Shown in pieces: positions 1 to 9,316 of a stretch of DNA of 64,000 nt. The DNA lies in the NCBI RefSeq assembly GCF_015644725.1, contig NZ_CP064795.1:2044501-2108500 (forward strand), given 5' to 3'. The notes beneath the pieces were generated by a model that saw nothing but the letters and a program-made list of their open reading frames with translations, made no database searches and was not told the DNA's origin. Both the position numbers and the translations under genes were made by a program. The DNA comes from Salinimonas marina (GTDB lineage Bacteria > Pseudomonadota > Gammaproteobacteria > Enterobacterales > Alteromonadaceae). Every line of letters starts with the position of its first letter. Within the stretch, counting starts at the first letter, position 1.

Positions 1-443
1 GTATGGATCGCGCCCTGGAAATATTCAAAAACGGCGTGCCGGATGTGTTTAATCACAATCTGGAAACCATACCGCGCCTATATCGCGAATGTCGGCCTGG
101 TGCCAACTATCAGTGGTCACTGGACTTACTGAAAAAATTCAAAGCTCAACATCCGCATATTCCTACCAAGTCAGGTCTGATGATGGGCATGGGTGAAGAA
201 AGCGACGAGATAAAAGGCGTGTTGCGCGACCTGCGTGAACACAATGTTGATATGCTGACCCTGGGCCAGTATCTGCAACCCAGTCGCCATCATTATCCGG
301 TTAAAAAATATGTGCATCCTACCGAATTTGATGCGCTGGGTGATTATGCCCGCGAGATCGGCTTTACCCAGGCTGCGTGTGGTCCCATGGTACGCTCCAG
401 CTACCATGCTGATCAGCAGGCGGCGGGCAAAGAAGTAAAATAA
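1..443 (+). CDS. lipA: lipoyl synthase LipA, C-terminal part (5' end outside window)
   Basis: Radical-SAM enzyme that inserts two sulfurs into protein-bound octanoyl groups to make lipoyl cofactors for pyruvate and 2-oxoglutarate dehydrogenases and the glycine cleavage system. About 147 residues are visible. They carry the C-terminal family signatures [41 protein letters not shown] and the final RSSYHADQQ. The N-terminal CxxxCxxC radical-SAM motif lies upstream of the window. The frame enters from the left edge, so the first in-window ATG is internal. A strong hairpin terminator follows about 120 bases after the stop. Confidence 0.95.
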   Translation, partial: MDRALEIFKNGVPDVFNHNLETIPRLYRECRPGANYQWSLDLLKKFKAQHPHIPTKSGLMMGMGEESDEIKGVLRDLREHNVDMLTLGQYLQPSRHHYPVKKYVHPTEFDALGDYAREIGFTQAACGPMVRSSYHADQQAAGKEVK

Positions 444-564
444 AGCGGGCTGGCCAGCATTAAACGTCTGGCCTGATAAGTATCTGGTAAGCCATGGCTT
501 TGCGCCAATGACCCGCCGGTACTTATCTGCTGGCGAAGCTGAGCTCAGCTAAGTATAAAAGGAT

Positions 565-606
565 AAAGCGTTCGTACTGTGTATTGCATGGTACGAACGC
601 TTTTTT
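565..606 (+). terminator. intrinsic terminator downstream of lipA
   Basis: A 13-bp perfect stem (AAAGCGTTCGTAC pairing with GTACGAACGCTTT) with a 13-base loop is followed by a T tract. It lies about 120 bases past the lipA stop in the right orientation to end that transcript. Confidence 0.85.
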
Positions 607-1054
607 GTTGGTTTGCCGTAGGGTTGATGACACGGCATTAACACCGGGCGGGTCAGCACCTGAAATAGTTATCTCCCTGCTGCGCTGCACCGGTTGCGTA
701 TAGGCACTACCTGGTTTGCCCAGGCTATTTTTATACTACCGTCCCACTTTCTTTACGCTTACAAAGCCCGGCTTGTCCCGTACCTTGTGCTCAGGCCTTG
801 TGGGCTGTGGTTGTGGGTCGTCCTTGTCGGTAAAAACGCTTAACAGTCACAGGTGCGCTCCACCGCTTTGAACGGTAAGTGATCTGTTGCGTGGTACGTG
901 TTACCAAGAATACGGGAATGCTTAACAATATAAACCGGGGGTTAGCGGGGATGAGCTCAGTTAACTCACCGTAACAGTTGCAGGCCAGCGATAATCGCCT
1001 GGCGCCGGGCACAGCGCCAGTTAAGTACCAAGGTTTTTTATGGCGACGGTCAAT

Positions 1055-1099
1055 ATGGTGGCCAGCAACATGGTGGCCAGCAACATGGTTACCAGCAAC
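1055..1099. repeat. 15-bp tandem repeat, three copies
   Basis: The unit ATGGTGGCCAGCAAC occurs twice exactly and a third time with two changes (ATGGTTACCAGCAAC). A degenerate copy may precede it. The unit length is a multiple of three, so any frame through it stays open, which explains the overlapping open frames on both strands. Confidence 0.85.
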
Positions 1100-1227
1100 A
1101 TGGAGGGCGTACGCTTTTCCCGGGCCAGCCAAACTGCGGGCAAGACCTTGCATCACCGTGACGGTAAAGCCAAAGAGGTATACAAAACCTCAGGTCCGGT
1201 AGGTATCCCTTTGGCGTTTTTCTGTGC

Positions 1228-1863
1228 TTAACTTAACTGCAGTTTGTCCATCAATAATACCGCCTGGGTCCGGGTATTGATTTCCAGTTTGCGCAAAATG
1301 GCGCTGATGTGGGCTTTGATGGTCGCTTCGGTGACATTCATTTCGTGGGCGATTTGTTTGTTCATAAGCCCGGCCCGTAAAAATGACAACACCTGAATCT
1401 GCTTGGGGGTCAGTTCCCGAAAGCGCTGTAACAACTGGGCCATTTCCGCATCCACGGTTTCCAGCTCAGCGTGCATTGACTCTGGAATCCAGGTGTCGCC
1501 TTCGGTGATATGTTTAATGGCCTGAGCAATGTCTTTGGTAGGGGTGGATTTTGGAATAAACCCCTGCGCGCCTAAGCTCATCACCTGCGCCACCACCTCA
1601 ATACCTTCACTGGCCGACACCACGGCCACCGGAATATCCGGATAGGCTTCGCGCACTGAGATCAAGCCGTTGAAATACTCTGCCCCTGGCATAGTCAGGT
1701 CCAGCAGAATCAGCTCTATCTCACGCTGCTCGTTGAGTACCGCCAGCATTGAATCAAGGGAATCTGCCTCTAGAATTTCCGTATTTTCGAAGTATGGCGC
1801 CAGTGCACCTCGCAGTGCCTCCCGAAACAACGGATGATCGTCGGCAACTAAAATCTGCGTCAT
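1228..1863 (-). CDS. LuxR/NarL-type response regulator
   Basis: Two-component response regulator of 211 residues. The N-terminal receiver domain has the acidic pair DD at residues 8-9, the phospho-acceptor Asp55 in LILLDLTMPG and the conserved Lys in FIPKS. The C-terminal LuxR helix-turn-helix reads LTPKQIQVLSFL, then NKQIAHEMNVTEATIKAHI. The ATG chosen is preceded by GGGA at a good distance; a TTG four codons upstream is the alternative. No histidine kinase gene is adjacent, so the signal and targets are unknown. The overall type resembles ErdR/AgmR-like regulators of alcohol metabolism, but that is only a resemblance. Confidence 0.85.
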   Translation of the reverse strand: MTQILVADDHPLFREALRGALAPYFENTEILEADSLDSMLAVLNEQREIELILLDLTMPGAEYFNGLISVREAYPDIPVAVVSASEGIEVVAQVMSLGAQGFIPKSTPTKDIAQAIKHITEGDTWIPESMHAELETVDAEMAQLLQRFRELTPKQIQVLSFLRAGLMNKQIAHEMNVTEATIKAHISAILRKLEINTRTQAVLLMDKLQLS

Positions 1864-2036
1864 GTTTATTCCCAAACCTAAATAATTATGCCTTACAGTA
1901 ATACTTTAGACTAATAACCGAAAGTGCAAAAAGCAAATATAGCGGAGTAAACAATAAGTTTTGTCACGAAGCAATTGGAAATTACCGCAAGACAGGTAAA
2001 ATTGGCCCATTCTGTGTTTAGCTAAGGCCTGTCAGT

Positions 2037-2777
2037 GTGAGTAAACAAGACAAAATCTTTGCCAACCCGATGCAATCGGTAGACGACTTTACCTTTGATG
2101 AAGCGGTGGCTGATGTTTTTCCCGATATGATAAAACGTTCGGTGCCCGGGTATCAGACCATCGTGCATACCATTGGCGAGCTTGCCAGCCGCTATGTAAA
2201 AAGCGCCACCAAGGTGTATGATCTCGGCTGCTCTTTAGGTGCAGCCAGTTTATCGGTGGCTCGTGCTACCCATGATACCCCCTGCGACATCATTGCCATC
2301 GACAGCTCCAAAGCCATGGTCGAACGCTGTAGTCGAACCATTGCCTCCTTCGCCCTGCCTAACCCTATCACTGTGGAGCAAAAGCTGGCGCAGGAAACCG
2401 ACATTGAAAATGCATCCATGGTGATTATGAATTTTACCTTGCAGTTTATTCAGCCTGACGATCGTCTGGCGTTATTACAGCGCATTTATGCCGGCATGAA
2501 TCCTGGTGCTATTTTAGTGTTGTCAGAAAAGGTCAGCCACCCCACCCTAAGCGGCAATGAACTGCTGATTGACCTGCATCATCAGTTCAAGCGGGATAAT
2601 GGTTATAGCGAACTGGAGGTTTCCCAAAAACGCGCGGCGCTGGAGAATGTGATGCTGACTGACTCATTTGATGCGCACCAACAACGACTGCTGGAGGCAG
2701 GCTTTGACGACGTGGTGAAGTGGTATCAGTGCTACAACTTTATGTCGTTGGTAGCAATAAAAGGAAAAAGCACATGA
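2037..2777 (+). CDS. cmoA: carboxy-S-adenosyl-L-methionine synthase CmoA
   Basis: Converts S-adenosylmethionine and prephenate to carboxy-SAM, the donor used by CmoB to make 5-oxyacetyl uridine at the wobble base of certain tRNAs. The 246 residues match the usual family length (about 247). The SAM-binding motif YDLGCSLGAASL lies near residue 60, with the family-typical MNFTLQFI and LSEKV segments after it. It starts with GTG. The stop overlaps the cmoB start (ATGA), so the pair is translationally coupled, as in many gammaproteobacteria. Confidence 0.95.
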   Translation: MSKQDKIFANPMQSVDDFTFDEAVADVFPDMIKRSVPGYQTIVHTIGELASRYVKSATKVYDLGCSLGAASLSVARATHDTPCDIIAIDSSKAMVERCSRTIASFALPNPITVEQKLAQETDIENASMVIMNFTLQFIQPDDRLALLQRIYAGMNPGAILVLSEKVSHPTLSGNELLIDLHHQFKRDNGYSELEVSQKRAALENVMLTDSFDAHQQRLLEAGFDDVVKWYQCYNFMSLVAIKGKST

Positions 2778-3757
2778 ATACTCTGGCCCGCCAGTGGTTT
2801 GATAGCGCTTATTCCTGCCTGATTGAAAATGGTTTAAGCCATTGGCTGGAAAGCTTACCGGCACAATTACAGCAGTGGGACCAACATGGCCAGCATGGCG
2901 AATTTAATAAATGGTGTCGGTTAATTGATAAACTTCCGGCCCTGCCTGGCGCTGATATTGATCTTGCCACCCAGGTTAAAGTCGGTAACGCCAACGACCT
3001 CACCGATTATCAAAGCAAACAAATCGCCGGCTTGTTACGGCAGTTTATGCCGTGGCGAAAAGGTCCCTTCAATTTGTATGGCATTGATGTGGACACCGAA
3101 TGGCGCTCGGATTGGAAATGGGATCGGGTGGCAAAACATCTCTCCCCGCTGGCTAACCGAAAAGTATTGGATGTCGGCTGCGGCAGTGGCTATCACCTGT
3201 GGCGAATGTATGGAGAACAGGCCAAATGTGTCTTTGGTATCGACCCTACCAACCTGTTTTTGATTCAGTTTCAGGCCATCAAGCATTTTATCGGTCCCGC
3301 TCCGGTTCATTATCTGCCACTCGGCATTGAACAAATGCAGCCAGTCCAGGCCTTCGATACGGTATTTTCCATGGGCGTGCTTTATCATCGTAAAGATCCC
3401 CTGCAGTTTTTAGAGCAGCTTAAAGCCCAGCTGCGTTCCGGGGGTGAACTGGTGCTTGAAACGCTTATTGTAGAAGGTGATGAACATACGGTCTTCATGC
3501 CCGGCGAACGCTACGCTCAAATGCGTAATGTCTGGTTTTTGCCTTCTCTAGCAGCCCTGTCCACCTGGCTGGAGCGCCTGGGTTTTAAAGATATTACGGT
3601 AGTAGATGTGAATACCACCAGCCTGGATGAGCAGCGCGCCACAGACTGGATGCCTAACCAGAGCCTGAAAGATTTTCTGGACCCCCACGACCTTACCAAA
3701 ACCATTGAAGGTTATCCCGCCCCCAAACGTGCGGTACTGATTGCTACCCGCAAATAA
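2774..3757 (+). CDS. cmoB: tRNA U34 carboxymethyltransferase CmoB
   Basis: Transfers the carboxymethyl group from carboxy-SAM to 5-hydroxyuridine at tRNA position 34. This is the partner step to CmoA. The protein is 327 residues, close to the E. coli enzyme. Visible motifs are the N-terminal WxxP-rich helical region, WRSDWKWDR, the nucleotide-binding VLDVGCGSGYHLWRM around residue 125, and SMGVLYHRKDPL. The ATG overlaps the cmoA stop and is preceded by AAGGA within the end of cmoA. Confidence 0.95.
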   Translation: MNTLARQWFDSAYSCLIENGLSHWLESLPAQLQQWDQHGQHGEFNKWCRLIDKLPALPGADIDLATQVKVGNANDLTDYQSKQIAGLLRQFMPWRKGPFNLYGIDVDTEWRSDWKWDRVAKHLSPLANRKVLDVGCGSGYHLWRMYGEQAKCVFGIDPTNLFLIQFQAIKHFIGPAPVHYLPLGIEQMQPVQAFDTVFSMGVLYHRKDPLQFLEQLKAQLRSGGELVLETLIVEGDEHTVFMPGERYAQMRNVWFLPSLAALSTWLERLGFKDITVVDVNTTSLDEQRATDWMPNQSLKDFLDPHDLTKTIEGYPAPKRAVLIATRK

Positions 3758-4092
3758 CCTTCGAGGTTAAGACTCGTAGAGGCTGTGCGCCATCTTGGCG
3801 CATTTGCCTTGTTTTGGCCCTGTTTTGGTGCAGTGTGGTGCATTGCCTTTGCCCCTGTCGGGCTAATGCCATTCGTGGTTCCTGCCACAGCCTGCTGCCC
3901 GGCGCCGCGGATATCGCTTTTCAAGTGATCATTCCAGCCGGTCCCTGCGTTTTAACTGCACGTTGTGCTTACGCCTATGGCGTGGTTTGTGCTTTATCCC
4001 TGTTAAACGCATCTAAACCACGCCTTTTCATTTGGGTGATGTAGCCGCAACAGGCCGTTTTTTTTTCAAATTTACGCTTTACAAGGTAGCAC
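3758..4092. other. intergenic region without a recognisable gene
   Basis: The 335 bases between cmoB and the glucosylglycerate operon should carry the operon promoter. A nine-T run occurs near 4058-4066 but without a convincing stem before it. One 76-codon open frame has a Cys/Leu-rich, low-complexity translation and no domain, and is not called. Confidence 0.5.
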
Positions 4093-4917
4093 ATGACATC
4101 AATGCAAACGCTGGTTTTTACCGATATGGATGGCACCCTGCTGGATCACAATACCTATAGTTATGAGCCAGCCAGACCTGCGCTTGAAGCATTGGCGCAG
4201 CAGCAGATCCCAGTGATTCCCACCACCAGCAAAACCTATGCTGAGATGCTGGTATTAAGAAAAACCATCGGGCTGAACGGGCCTTTTATTGTAGAAAACG
4301 GCGCGGCGGTGTTTATTCCTCATAACTTTTTTGATCAAAAGCCTGCCGGAACCGTATGGCAGGACGGCTTTTGGTGCAAATCGTTTATTTCATCTAAACA
4401 GCACTGGCTGCAACTTTTGGAACAGATAAAAGCCGAATTTGATCAGCAGTTTACCCATTTCAGTGCCATGAGTCTGAAGCAAATTCAGCACGCCACCGGG
4501 TTGAATGAAGATGATGCACGCCGGGCCGCTCGTCGCCAATATGGTGAGCCGGTACTTTGGCAAGGCGAAGCGTCGGCAAAACAGGCCTTTATAGAGGCAA
4601 TTTCAGCCCGGGGTGGCTATCCTTTAGAGGGCGGCCGGTTTATTCATATTTCAGGAGACTGTGATAAAGGCCAGGCATTACAATGGTTATGCAACGAATA
4701 TCAGCGCCAGCATAATGTCCGGACACAATCGGTGGCCCTGGGCGATGGCAACAACGATATTGCGATGCTCGAAGCAGCAGACATTGCCATACGCATCCAT
4801 TCGCCCAATCACGAGCCGCCAGAATTACAAAAACAACAACAGGTTTACACCAGTACCCAACATGGCCCCGCTGGCTGGAACGAGACACTGACAACATTGC
4901 TTTCATTACCTATTTAG
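4093..4917 (+). CDS. HAD-IIB glycosyl-3-phosphoglycerate phosphatase
   Basis: Member of the mannosyl-3-phosphoglycerate phosphatase family (YedP-like) of HAD hydrolases, 274 residues. The catalytic pair D11/D13 sits in VFTDMDGTLL. The motif-II region PTTSKT, the family motif FIVENGAA and the motif-IV GDGNNDIAMLEAAD are all present. Next to a GT81 synthase, the natural substrate is more likely glucosyl-3-phosphoglycerate, giving glucosylglycerate; this is inferred from context, as members of this family are known to accept either sugar. AAGGT lies before the ATG. The next gene starts 8 bases after the stop, so this is the first gene of a three-gene operon. Confidence 0.85.
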   Translation: MTSMQTLVFTDMDGTLLDHNTYSYEPARPALEALAQQQIPVIPTTSKTYAEMLVLRKTIGLNGPFIVENGAAVFIPHNFFDQKPAGTVWQDGFWCKSFISSKQHWLQLLEQIKAEFDQQFTHFSAMSLKQIQHATGLNEDDARRAARRQYGEPVLWQGEASAKQAFIEAISARGGYPLEGGRFIHISGDCDKGQALQWLCNEYQRQHNVRTQSVALGDGNNDIAMLEAADIAIRIHSPNHEPPELQKQQQVYTSTQHGPAGWNETLTTLLSLPI

Positions 4918-4925
4918 GAGTATAC

Positions 4926-6149
4926 ATGGCCGACTTTTATCAAAACGGTGTGGTGACAACCTTACATAATCTGGCAAATCGTCCCACCGAAGAGCTGGAG
5001 GCAGAGCTACTTCGCTTTTCTCAGAAACGCCCGATGGCGTTGATTCTGCCGTCGCTATATTCCGAGCTTGAGGGCGAGGCCCTGCCCAATATTCTTGAGC
5101 ACTTACAACAGGTTCCATACTTGTCTGAGATTGTTATCGGGCTGGACCGCGCGGACAAAGAGCAATACAAAAGTGCTTTGAAATTTTTTGGCAAGCTGCC
5201 GCAGCATCACCGGATACTGTGGAATGATGGGCCTCGTCTGCAGGCTCTTGATAAAGAGCTTACCGAACTGGGACTGGCACCAAAAGAATTGGGTAAAGGC
5301 CGCAATGTCTGGTATTGCATGGGGTATATTTTGGCCTCAAATCGCGCCGAATCCGTGGCCCTGCATGACTGTGATATTTTAACCTACAATCGCGATTTAT
5401 TAGCCAGACTGATCTACCCGGTGGCAAACCCCATGTTTAACTATGAGTTTTGCAAAGGCTATTACGCCCGGGTTGCCGATGGCAAGATTAACGGCCGGGT
5501 GTCACGCCTGCTGGTTACTCCGTTATTACGCGCCTTAAAGCGTACCTTAGGCGATAATGAATACCTCGAATTTATGGACAGCTTTCGCTATCCGCTAGCC
5601 GGAGAGTTTTCGTTTCGTCGCGATGTGCTTAATGATATCCGAATCCCCAGTGACTGGGGCCTGGAAATTGGCGTATTGTCGGAAATGCACCGTAATTATT
5701 CCCATAATCGGCTGTGTCAGGCCGATATCGCCGAAACCTACGACCATAAACACCAGGATTTATCGCTGCACGATGATCAGGGCGGTTTGTCTAAAATGTC
5801 TATCGACATTACCAAAGCTCTGTTTCGCAAATTAGCCACCCAGGGCGTGGCCTTCAGTCCCGAAACCTTCCGGGCAGTAAAAGCCACGTATTACCGGATT
5901 GCGCTGGACTTTGTCGAAACCTATCATAATGACGCCATCATGAATGGGCTGAATCTGGATATTCACCGTGAAGAAAAAGCGGTGGAAATGTTTGCCAGCA
6001 ATATTATGAAAGCGGGCCAGAGCTTCTTAGACAGCCCCATGCAAACCCCGTTTATTCCAAGCTGGAACCGGGTCACCAGTGCCGTACCTGATATTCTTGA
6101 TCGGCTGCTCGAAGCAGTAGAGGCGGATACATCTGAATTACTGGAGTAG
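4926..6149 (+). CDS. gpgS: glucosyl-3-phosphoglycerate synthase, GT81-like
   Basis: Retaining GT-A glycosyltransferase of 407 residues. It is expected to join glucose from a nucleotide sugar to 3-phosphoglycerate, making glucosyl-3-phosphoglycerate for the phosphatase encoded just upstream. The N-terminal strand MALILPSLYSEL, the donor-loop segment GKGRNVWY (123-130) and the metal-binding HDCD with D148 and D150 followed by Y154-NRD fit the GpgS family. The protein lacks a signal peptide and is cytosolic. It is preceded by AGGAG and followed three bases later by the phosphorylase gene. Donor preference (UDP- or GDP-glucose) cannot be read from the sequence. Confidence 0.85.
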   Translation: MADFYQNGVVTTLHNLANRPTEELEAELLRFSQKRPMALILPSLYSELEGEALPNILEHLQQVPYLSEIVIGLDRADKEQYKSALKFFGKLPQHHRILWNDGPRLQALDKELTELGLAPKELGKGRNVWYCMGYILASNRAESVALHDCDILTYNRDLLARLIYPVANPMFNYEFCKGYYARVADGKINGRVSRLLVTPLLRALKRTLGDNEYLEFMDSFRYPLAGEFSFRRDVLNDIRIPSDWGLEIGVLSEMHRNYSHNRLCQADIAETYDHKHQDLSLHDDQGGLSKMSIDITKALFRKLATQGVAFSPETFRAVKATYYRIALDFVETYHNDAIMNGLNLDIHREEKAVEMFASNIMKAGQSFLDSPMQTPFIPSWNRVTSAVPDILDRLLEAVEADTSELLE

Positions 6150-6152
6150 TCT

Positions 6153-7913
6153 ATGACCACGAACTGGAATTCTTTACACGATAAGGTTACCCATCATTTG
6201 CAGACCATTTATGCAAATGTCAGCCTGGAAAAGTCAGTGGCAGAACTGGCTACCGAATTAATCGAAAGCATGGGGCTTGCCAATGATCATGACATTGTGG
6301 AGCCCAAACATCACTGCAACTACTGGGATGAGCAGGATGTAATGATGATCACCTATGGTGATAGCATCATGCATGGGCACGAAAAGCCGCTGTTCACCCT
6401 GCACCGTTTTTTGCAGACTTACTGCAAAAATACCATCAATAAGGTGCATTTACTGCCGTTCTACCCATACAGCTCAGACGATGGTTTTTCGGTCATTGAC
6501 TACTCCAGTGTGAATGAGGCACTGGGTGAATGGACCGACATCCGCCGGCTGGCGGATGATTACGGGCTGATGTTTGATTTAGTGGTGAACCATTGCTCGG
6601 CCCGCAGTGCCTGGTTTGAAAACTTTATTAAAGGGGAAGGCCCTGGCAGTGATTTTTTCTTCACCGCCAGTCCCGATGATGATTTGTCGCAGGTAACCCG
6701 GCCACGGGTTTCACCCTTGCTACGTGAAACCCCTACCCAACACGGCACTAAATATGTCTGGTGCACCTTTAGCCATGATCAGGTCGATTTTGACTTTTCA
6801 AACCCCAAGGTGCTGTTGGCGTTTATGCAGATCATTCGGCTGTATATCGACAAAGGGGCCAAGGTGTTTCGCCTGGATGCCGTCGCGTTTTTATGGAAGA
6901 TTGTCGGCACCACCTGCATTAACCTGCCTCAGACTCATGAGGTGATCCGGTTGATGCGTACCTTAATAGAACATGTCGATCCGGGCATCATCATCATTAC
7001 TGAAACCAATATCCCGAATCGGGAAAATCTGACGTATTTTGGTAATGCCAACGAAGCTCATGCCATTTATAACTTTTCATTGCCGCCGCTGCTGGTCAAT
7101 ACGCTGGTTACCGGCGACTGCCGCTATCTTAAAAGCTGGATGATGGGCATGCCCCCGGCCCAAAATGGTACCACCTATTTTAATTTCATTGCTTCGCATG
7201 ATGGTATCGGTTTACGCCCGGCCGAGGGCTTGCTGGACGACGAGGAAATCTCCACGCTGGTGCATACCATGCAAAATTATGGGGGCAAGATTTCGTGGCG
7301 GGCCTCGGCTCATGGTCAGCAAAAACCCTATGAAATCAATATCACCCTGTTTGATGCGTTGCAGGGCACAGTGGATGGGCCAGATCGCTGGCAGGTGCAG
7401 CGATTTATTTGTGCCCATGCCATCATGCTGGGCATGGAAGGTATGCCGGGCATTTATATCCATAGTCTGCTGGGCACCTCCAACGATTATGAAAAGGTGG
7501 CCAATACCGGTCAGAACCGCTCCATCAACCGCAAGCGCTGGGAATATGACGAGCTGGAGCGGTTACTGGACTCGCCCTATTCGCAGCATCACCGGGTACT
7601 CACCCAAATGTCACAATTGATTCGAATTCGTAAGGCGCAGCCGGCGTTTCACCCTAATGCCACGCAGTTTACGCTGCAACTGGGCAATCAGTTGTTCGGT
7701 TACTGGCGACAAAGCCTGGATCGTAATCAAAGTATCTTTTGTGTCAGTAATATCTCTAATGAGGAACAGTCGGTATTGATGTCTGACATCAATCTTATTG
7801 GTACGGATCACTGGGTAGATTTAATCAGCGGCGAAACCATTGAAGATGACAGTGGTTATCTGCATTTGACGCCCTATCAAACCGTCTGGATCAGCAACCA
7901 TCACCATCAATAG
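6153..7913 (+). CDS. GH13_18 glycoside phosphorylase, probable glucosylglycerate phosphorylase
   Basis: Alpha-glucan-type phosphorylase of the sucrose-phosphorylase subfamily, 586 residues. Catalytic signatures are FDLVVNHCS (region I), nucleophile D242 in [11 protein letters not shown], acid/base E284 in IITETN and stabiliser D350 in ASHDG. Sucrose phosphorylases are shorter (about 490-500 residues); this longer form resembles the glucosylglycerate phosphorylases described in Meiothermus and E. coli (YcjM). Location behind gpgS and its phosphatase makes glucosylglycerate plus phosphate to glucose-1-phosphate plus glycerate the most likely reaction. Sucrose or another glucoside cannot be excluded from sequence alone. 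A short hairpin without T tract follows the stop. Confidence 0.85.
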   Translation: MTTNWNSLHDKVTHHLQTIYANVSLEKSVAELATELIESMGLANDHDIVEPKHHCNYWDEQDVMMITYGDSIMHGHEKPLFTLHRFLQTYCKNTINKVHLLPFYPYSSDDGFSVIDYSSVNEALGEWTDIRRLADDYGLMFDLVVNHCSARSAWFENFIKGEGPGSDFFFTASPDDDLSQVTRPRVSPLLRETPTQHGTKYVWCTFSHDQVDFDFSNPKVLLAFMQIIRLYIDKGAKVFRLDAVAFLWKIVGTTCINLPQTHEVIRLMRTLIEHVDPGIIIITETNIPNRENLTYFGNANEAHAIYNFSLPPLLVNTLVTGDCRYLKSWMMGMPPAQNGTTYFNFIASHDGIGLRPAEGLLDDEEISTLVHTMQNYGGKISWRASAHGQQKPYEINITLFDALQGTVDGPDRWQVQRFICAHAIMLGMEGMPGIYIHSLLGTSNDYEKVANTGQNRSINRKRWEYDELERLLDSPYSQHHRVLTQMSQLIRIRKAQPAFHPNATQFTLQLGNQLFGYWRQSLDRNQSIFCVSNISNEEQSVLMSDINLIGTDHWVDLISGETIEDDSGYLHLTPYQTVWISNHHHQ

Positions 7914-8068
7914 CCTGTCTTCGGGCTATCTCCCTGAGCGCAAACAACATGGACCCGGTTTGCGCCAACTGGTCCGGGCCTGTCTGTCATTGGCCCGAAA
8001 CCACTGGCCGCCACCCAAAATTTTCTTCATAATCACTGCCTTTTAACCGACAAATCAAAGGGTTTTGT

Positions 8069-9316
8069 ATGGCTTCGGAGCAATGGCTGAGTTTACCAGA
8101 TGCCCGCCGCGCACTGTTGCAGCAGGCGCGGCCGGTGGCTGAGGTGCAAAACTGTCCGGTGGTCCATGCGCTTGGGCGCATTGTCGCTGAGAATATCTAT
8201 GCCCCCATCAACGTCCCGCCCCTGGCTGTGTCGGCGATGGACGGCTATGCGTTGGCGCCCGGCGCCGTCAACCCCACCAATACCTTTGAAATCGTCGTGA
8301 CCATACTGGCGGGTCAGGATGTTTCCACCATACAGCTAAAACCTGGGCAGGCTGCGCGGATCATGACCGGGGCAGGCATTCCGGACGGGGCTGACCGGGT
8401 GGTAATGCAGGAAAATACCACGCAAAGCGCCAACACAGTACAGGTAGGCCCTTTGCCCGGTCCGGGGGAAAACATTCGGGCTAAGGGCAACGATATTGCC
8501 TGTAACGAGCAGGTGGTAAGTGCCGGGGTTCGGCTAAAGCCAGCACACCTGATGTTGCTCAGCTCTTTGGGTATCGCCCATATCCGGGTGTATCGCAAAC
8601 TGAATGTCGCGTTACTGGCGACCGGCGATGAATTGAGATACCCGGGTGATTCACTCTCACCCGGACAAATCTACAACTCTAACAGTGTTGGTATCGCGGC
8701 GTTGCTGCAGCCCTATGATGTTAACCTTATTGATTTGGGCATTGTTGCGGATAAACCTGAAGCGCTAAAGCAGATATTTAAAGATGCCATGGCCTGCGCC
8801 GATATTTTGATTAGTTCGGGCGGCGTGTCTGTGGGTGAGGCTGATCATGTAAAATCGGTATTGCAGAACCTCGGTCGTGTGGGCTTCTGGAAGGTCGCCA
8901 TGAAACCCGGTAAACCCTTTGCGTTTGGTCATCTCGATACGTGCTTGTTCTGCGGTGTTCCCGGTAATCCGGTGTCGGCGTATGTCACCACCGAGCAACT
9001 GGTGGTACCGCTGATTCAGCATATCCAGGGCGAACAACATTTACCCGAGCCACTGATCATCGAGGCTACGCTTACGGCTGAGGTTCGTCATCGGCCTGGC
9101 CGGGCAGAATTTGTGCGTGCCCAACTTGCCCAGGATGCCCACGGCCGCTGGCAGGTGGCCCCGCTGCCAAAGCAAAGTTCCGGGGTGATGACCACGGTTA
9201 CCCGCGCCAATGCTTACCTGCTGGTCCCGGCCGACAGTCACGGACTGGCGTGCAATACCCTGGTGTCCGTTCAGCCTTTTGATTTACACAGCAACTGGAG
9301 TCCTTCTGCCTCGTGA
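8069..9316 (+). CDS. moeA: molybdopterin molybdenumtransferase MoeA
   Basis: Inserts molybdate into adenylated molybdopterin, the last common step of molybdenum cofactor synthesis. At 415 residues it matches the family. Motifs: SAMDGYAL in the N-terminal part, RIMTGAGIPDGADRVVMQE, the MoCF domain with LLATGDEL, NSNSVG and SSGGVSVGEADH, then MKPGKPFAFG and GVPGNPVSAYVT, and the C-terminal beta-barrel domain. The stop overlaps the GTG start of the following MATE transporter. Molybdenum-related genes mocA and xdhC lie a few kilobases downstream on the other strand. Confidence 0.95.
   Translation: MASEQWLSLPDARRALLQQARPVAEVQNCPVVHALGRIVAENIYAPINVPPLAVSAMDGYALAPGAVNPTNTFEIVVTILAGQDVSTIQLKPGQAARIMTGAGIPDGADRVVMQENTTQSANTVQVGPLPGPGENIRAKGNDIACNEQVVSAGVRLKPAHLMLLSSLGIAHIRVYRKLNVALLATGDELRYPGDSLSPGQIYNSNSVGIAALLQPYDVNLIDLGIVADKPEALKQIFKDAMACADILISSGGVSVGEADHVKSVLQNLGRVGFWKVAMKPGKPFAFGHLDTCLFCGVPGNPVSAYVTTEQLVVPLIQHIQGEQHLPEPLIIEATLTAEVRHRPGRAEFVRAQLAQDAHGRWQVAPLPKQSSGVMTTVTRANAYLLVPADSHGLACNTLVSVQPFDLHSNWSPSAS

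Larger units (their letters stand above)
444..1227. other. gene-poor intergenic region with a short tandem repeat
   Basis: This 784-base stretch between lipA and a convergent response-regulator gene holds the lipA terminator, a perfect 14-bp palindrome (AGCTGAGCTCAGCT at 537-550) and a 15-bp tandem repeat (1055-1099). Open frames of 60-120 codons exist on both strands, but none has a recognisable domain, a good ribosome-binding site or natural-looking composition, so no gene is called. Confidence 0.6.

Noticed and set aside
791-1156. 121-codon frame on the minus strand through the 15-bp repeat
   Set aside because: No domain, no good start signal, composition driven by the tandem repeat, and the convergent response-regulator gene ends just beyond it.
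3814-4044. 76-codon frame between cmoB and the glucosylglycerate operon
   Set aside because: Low-complexity Cys/Leu-rich translation, no homologous family recognised and no ribosome-binding site.
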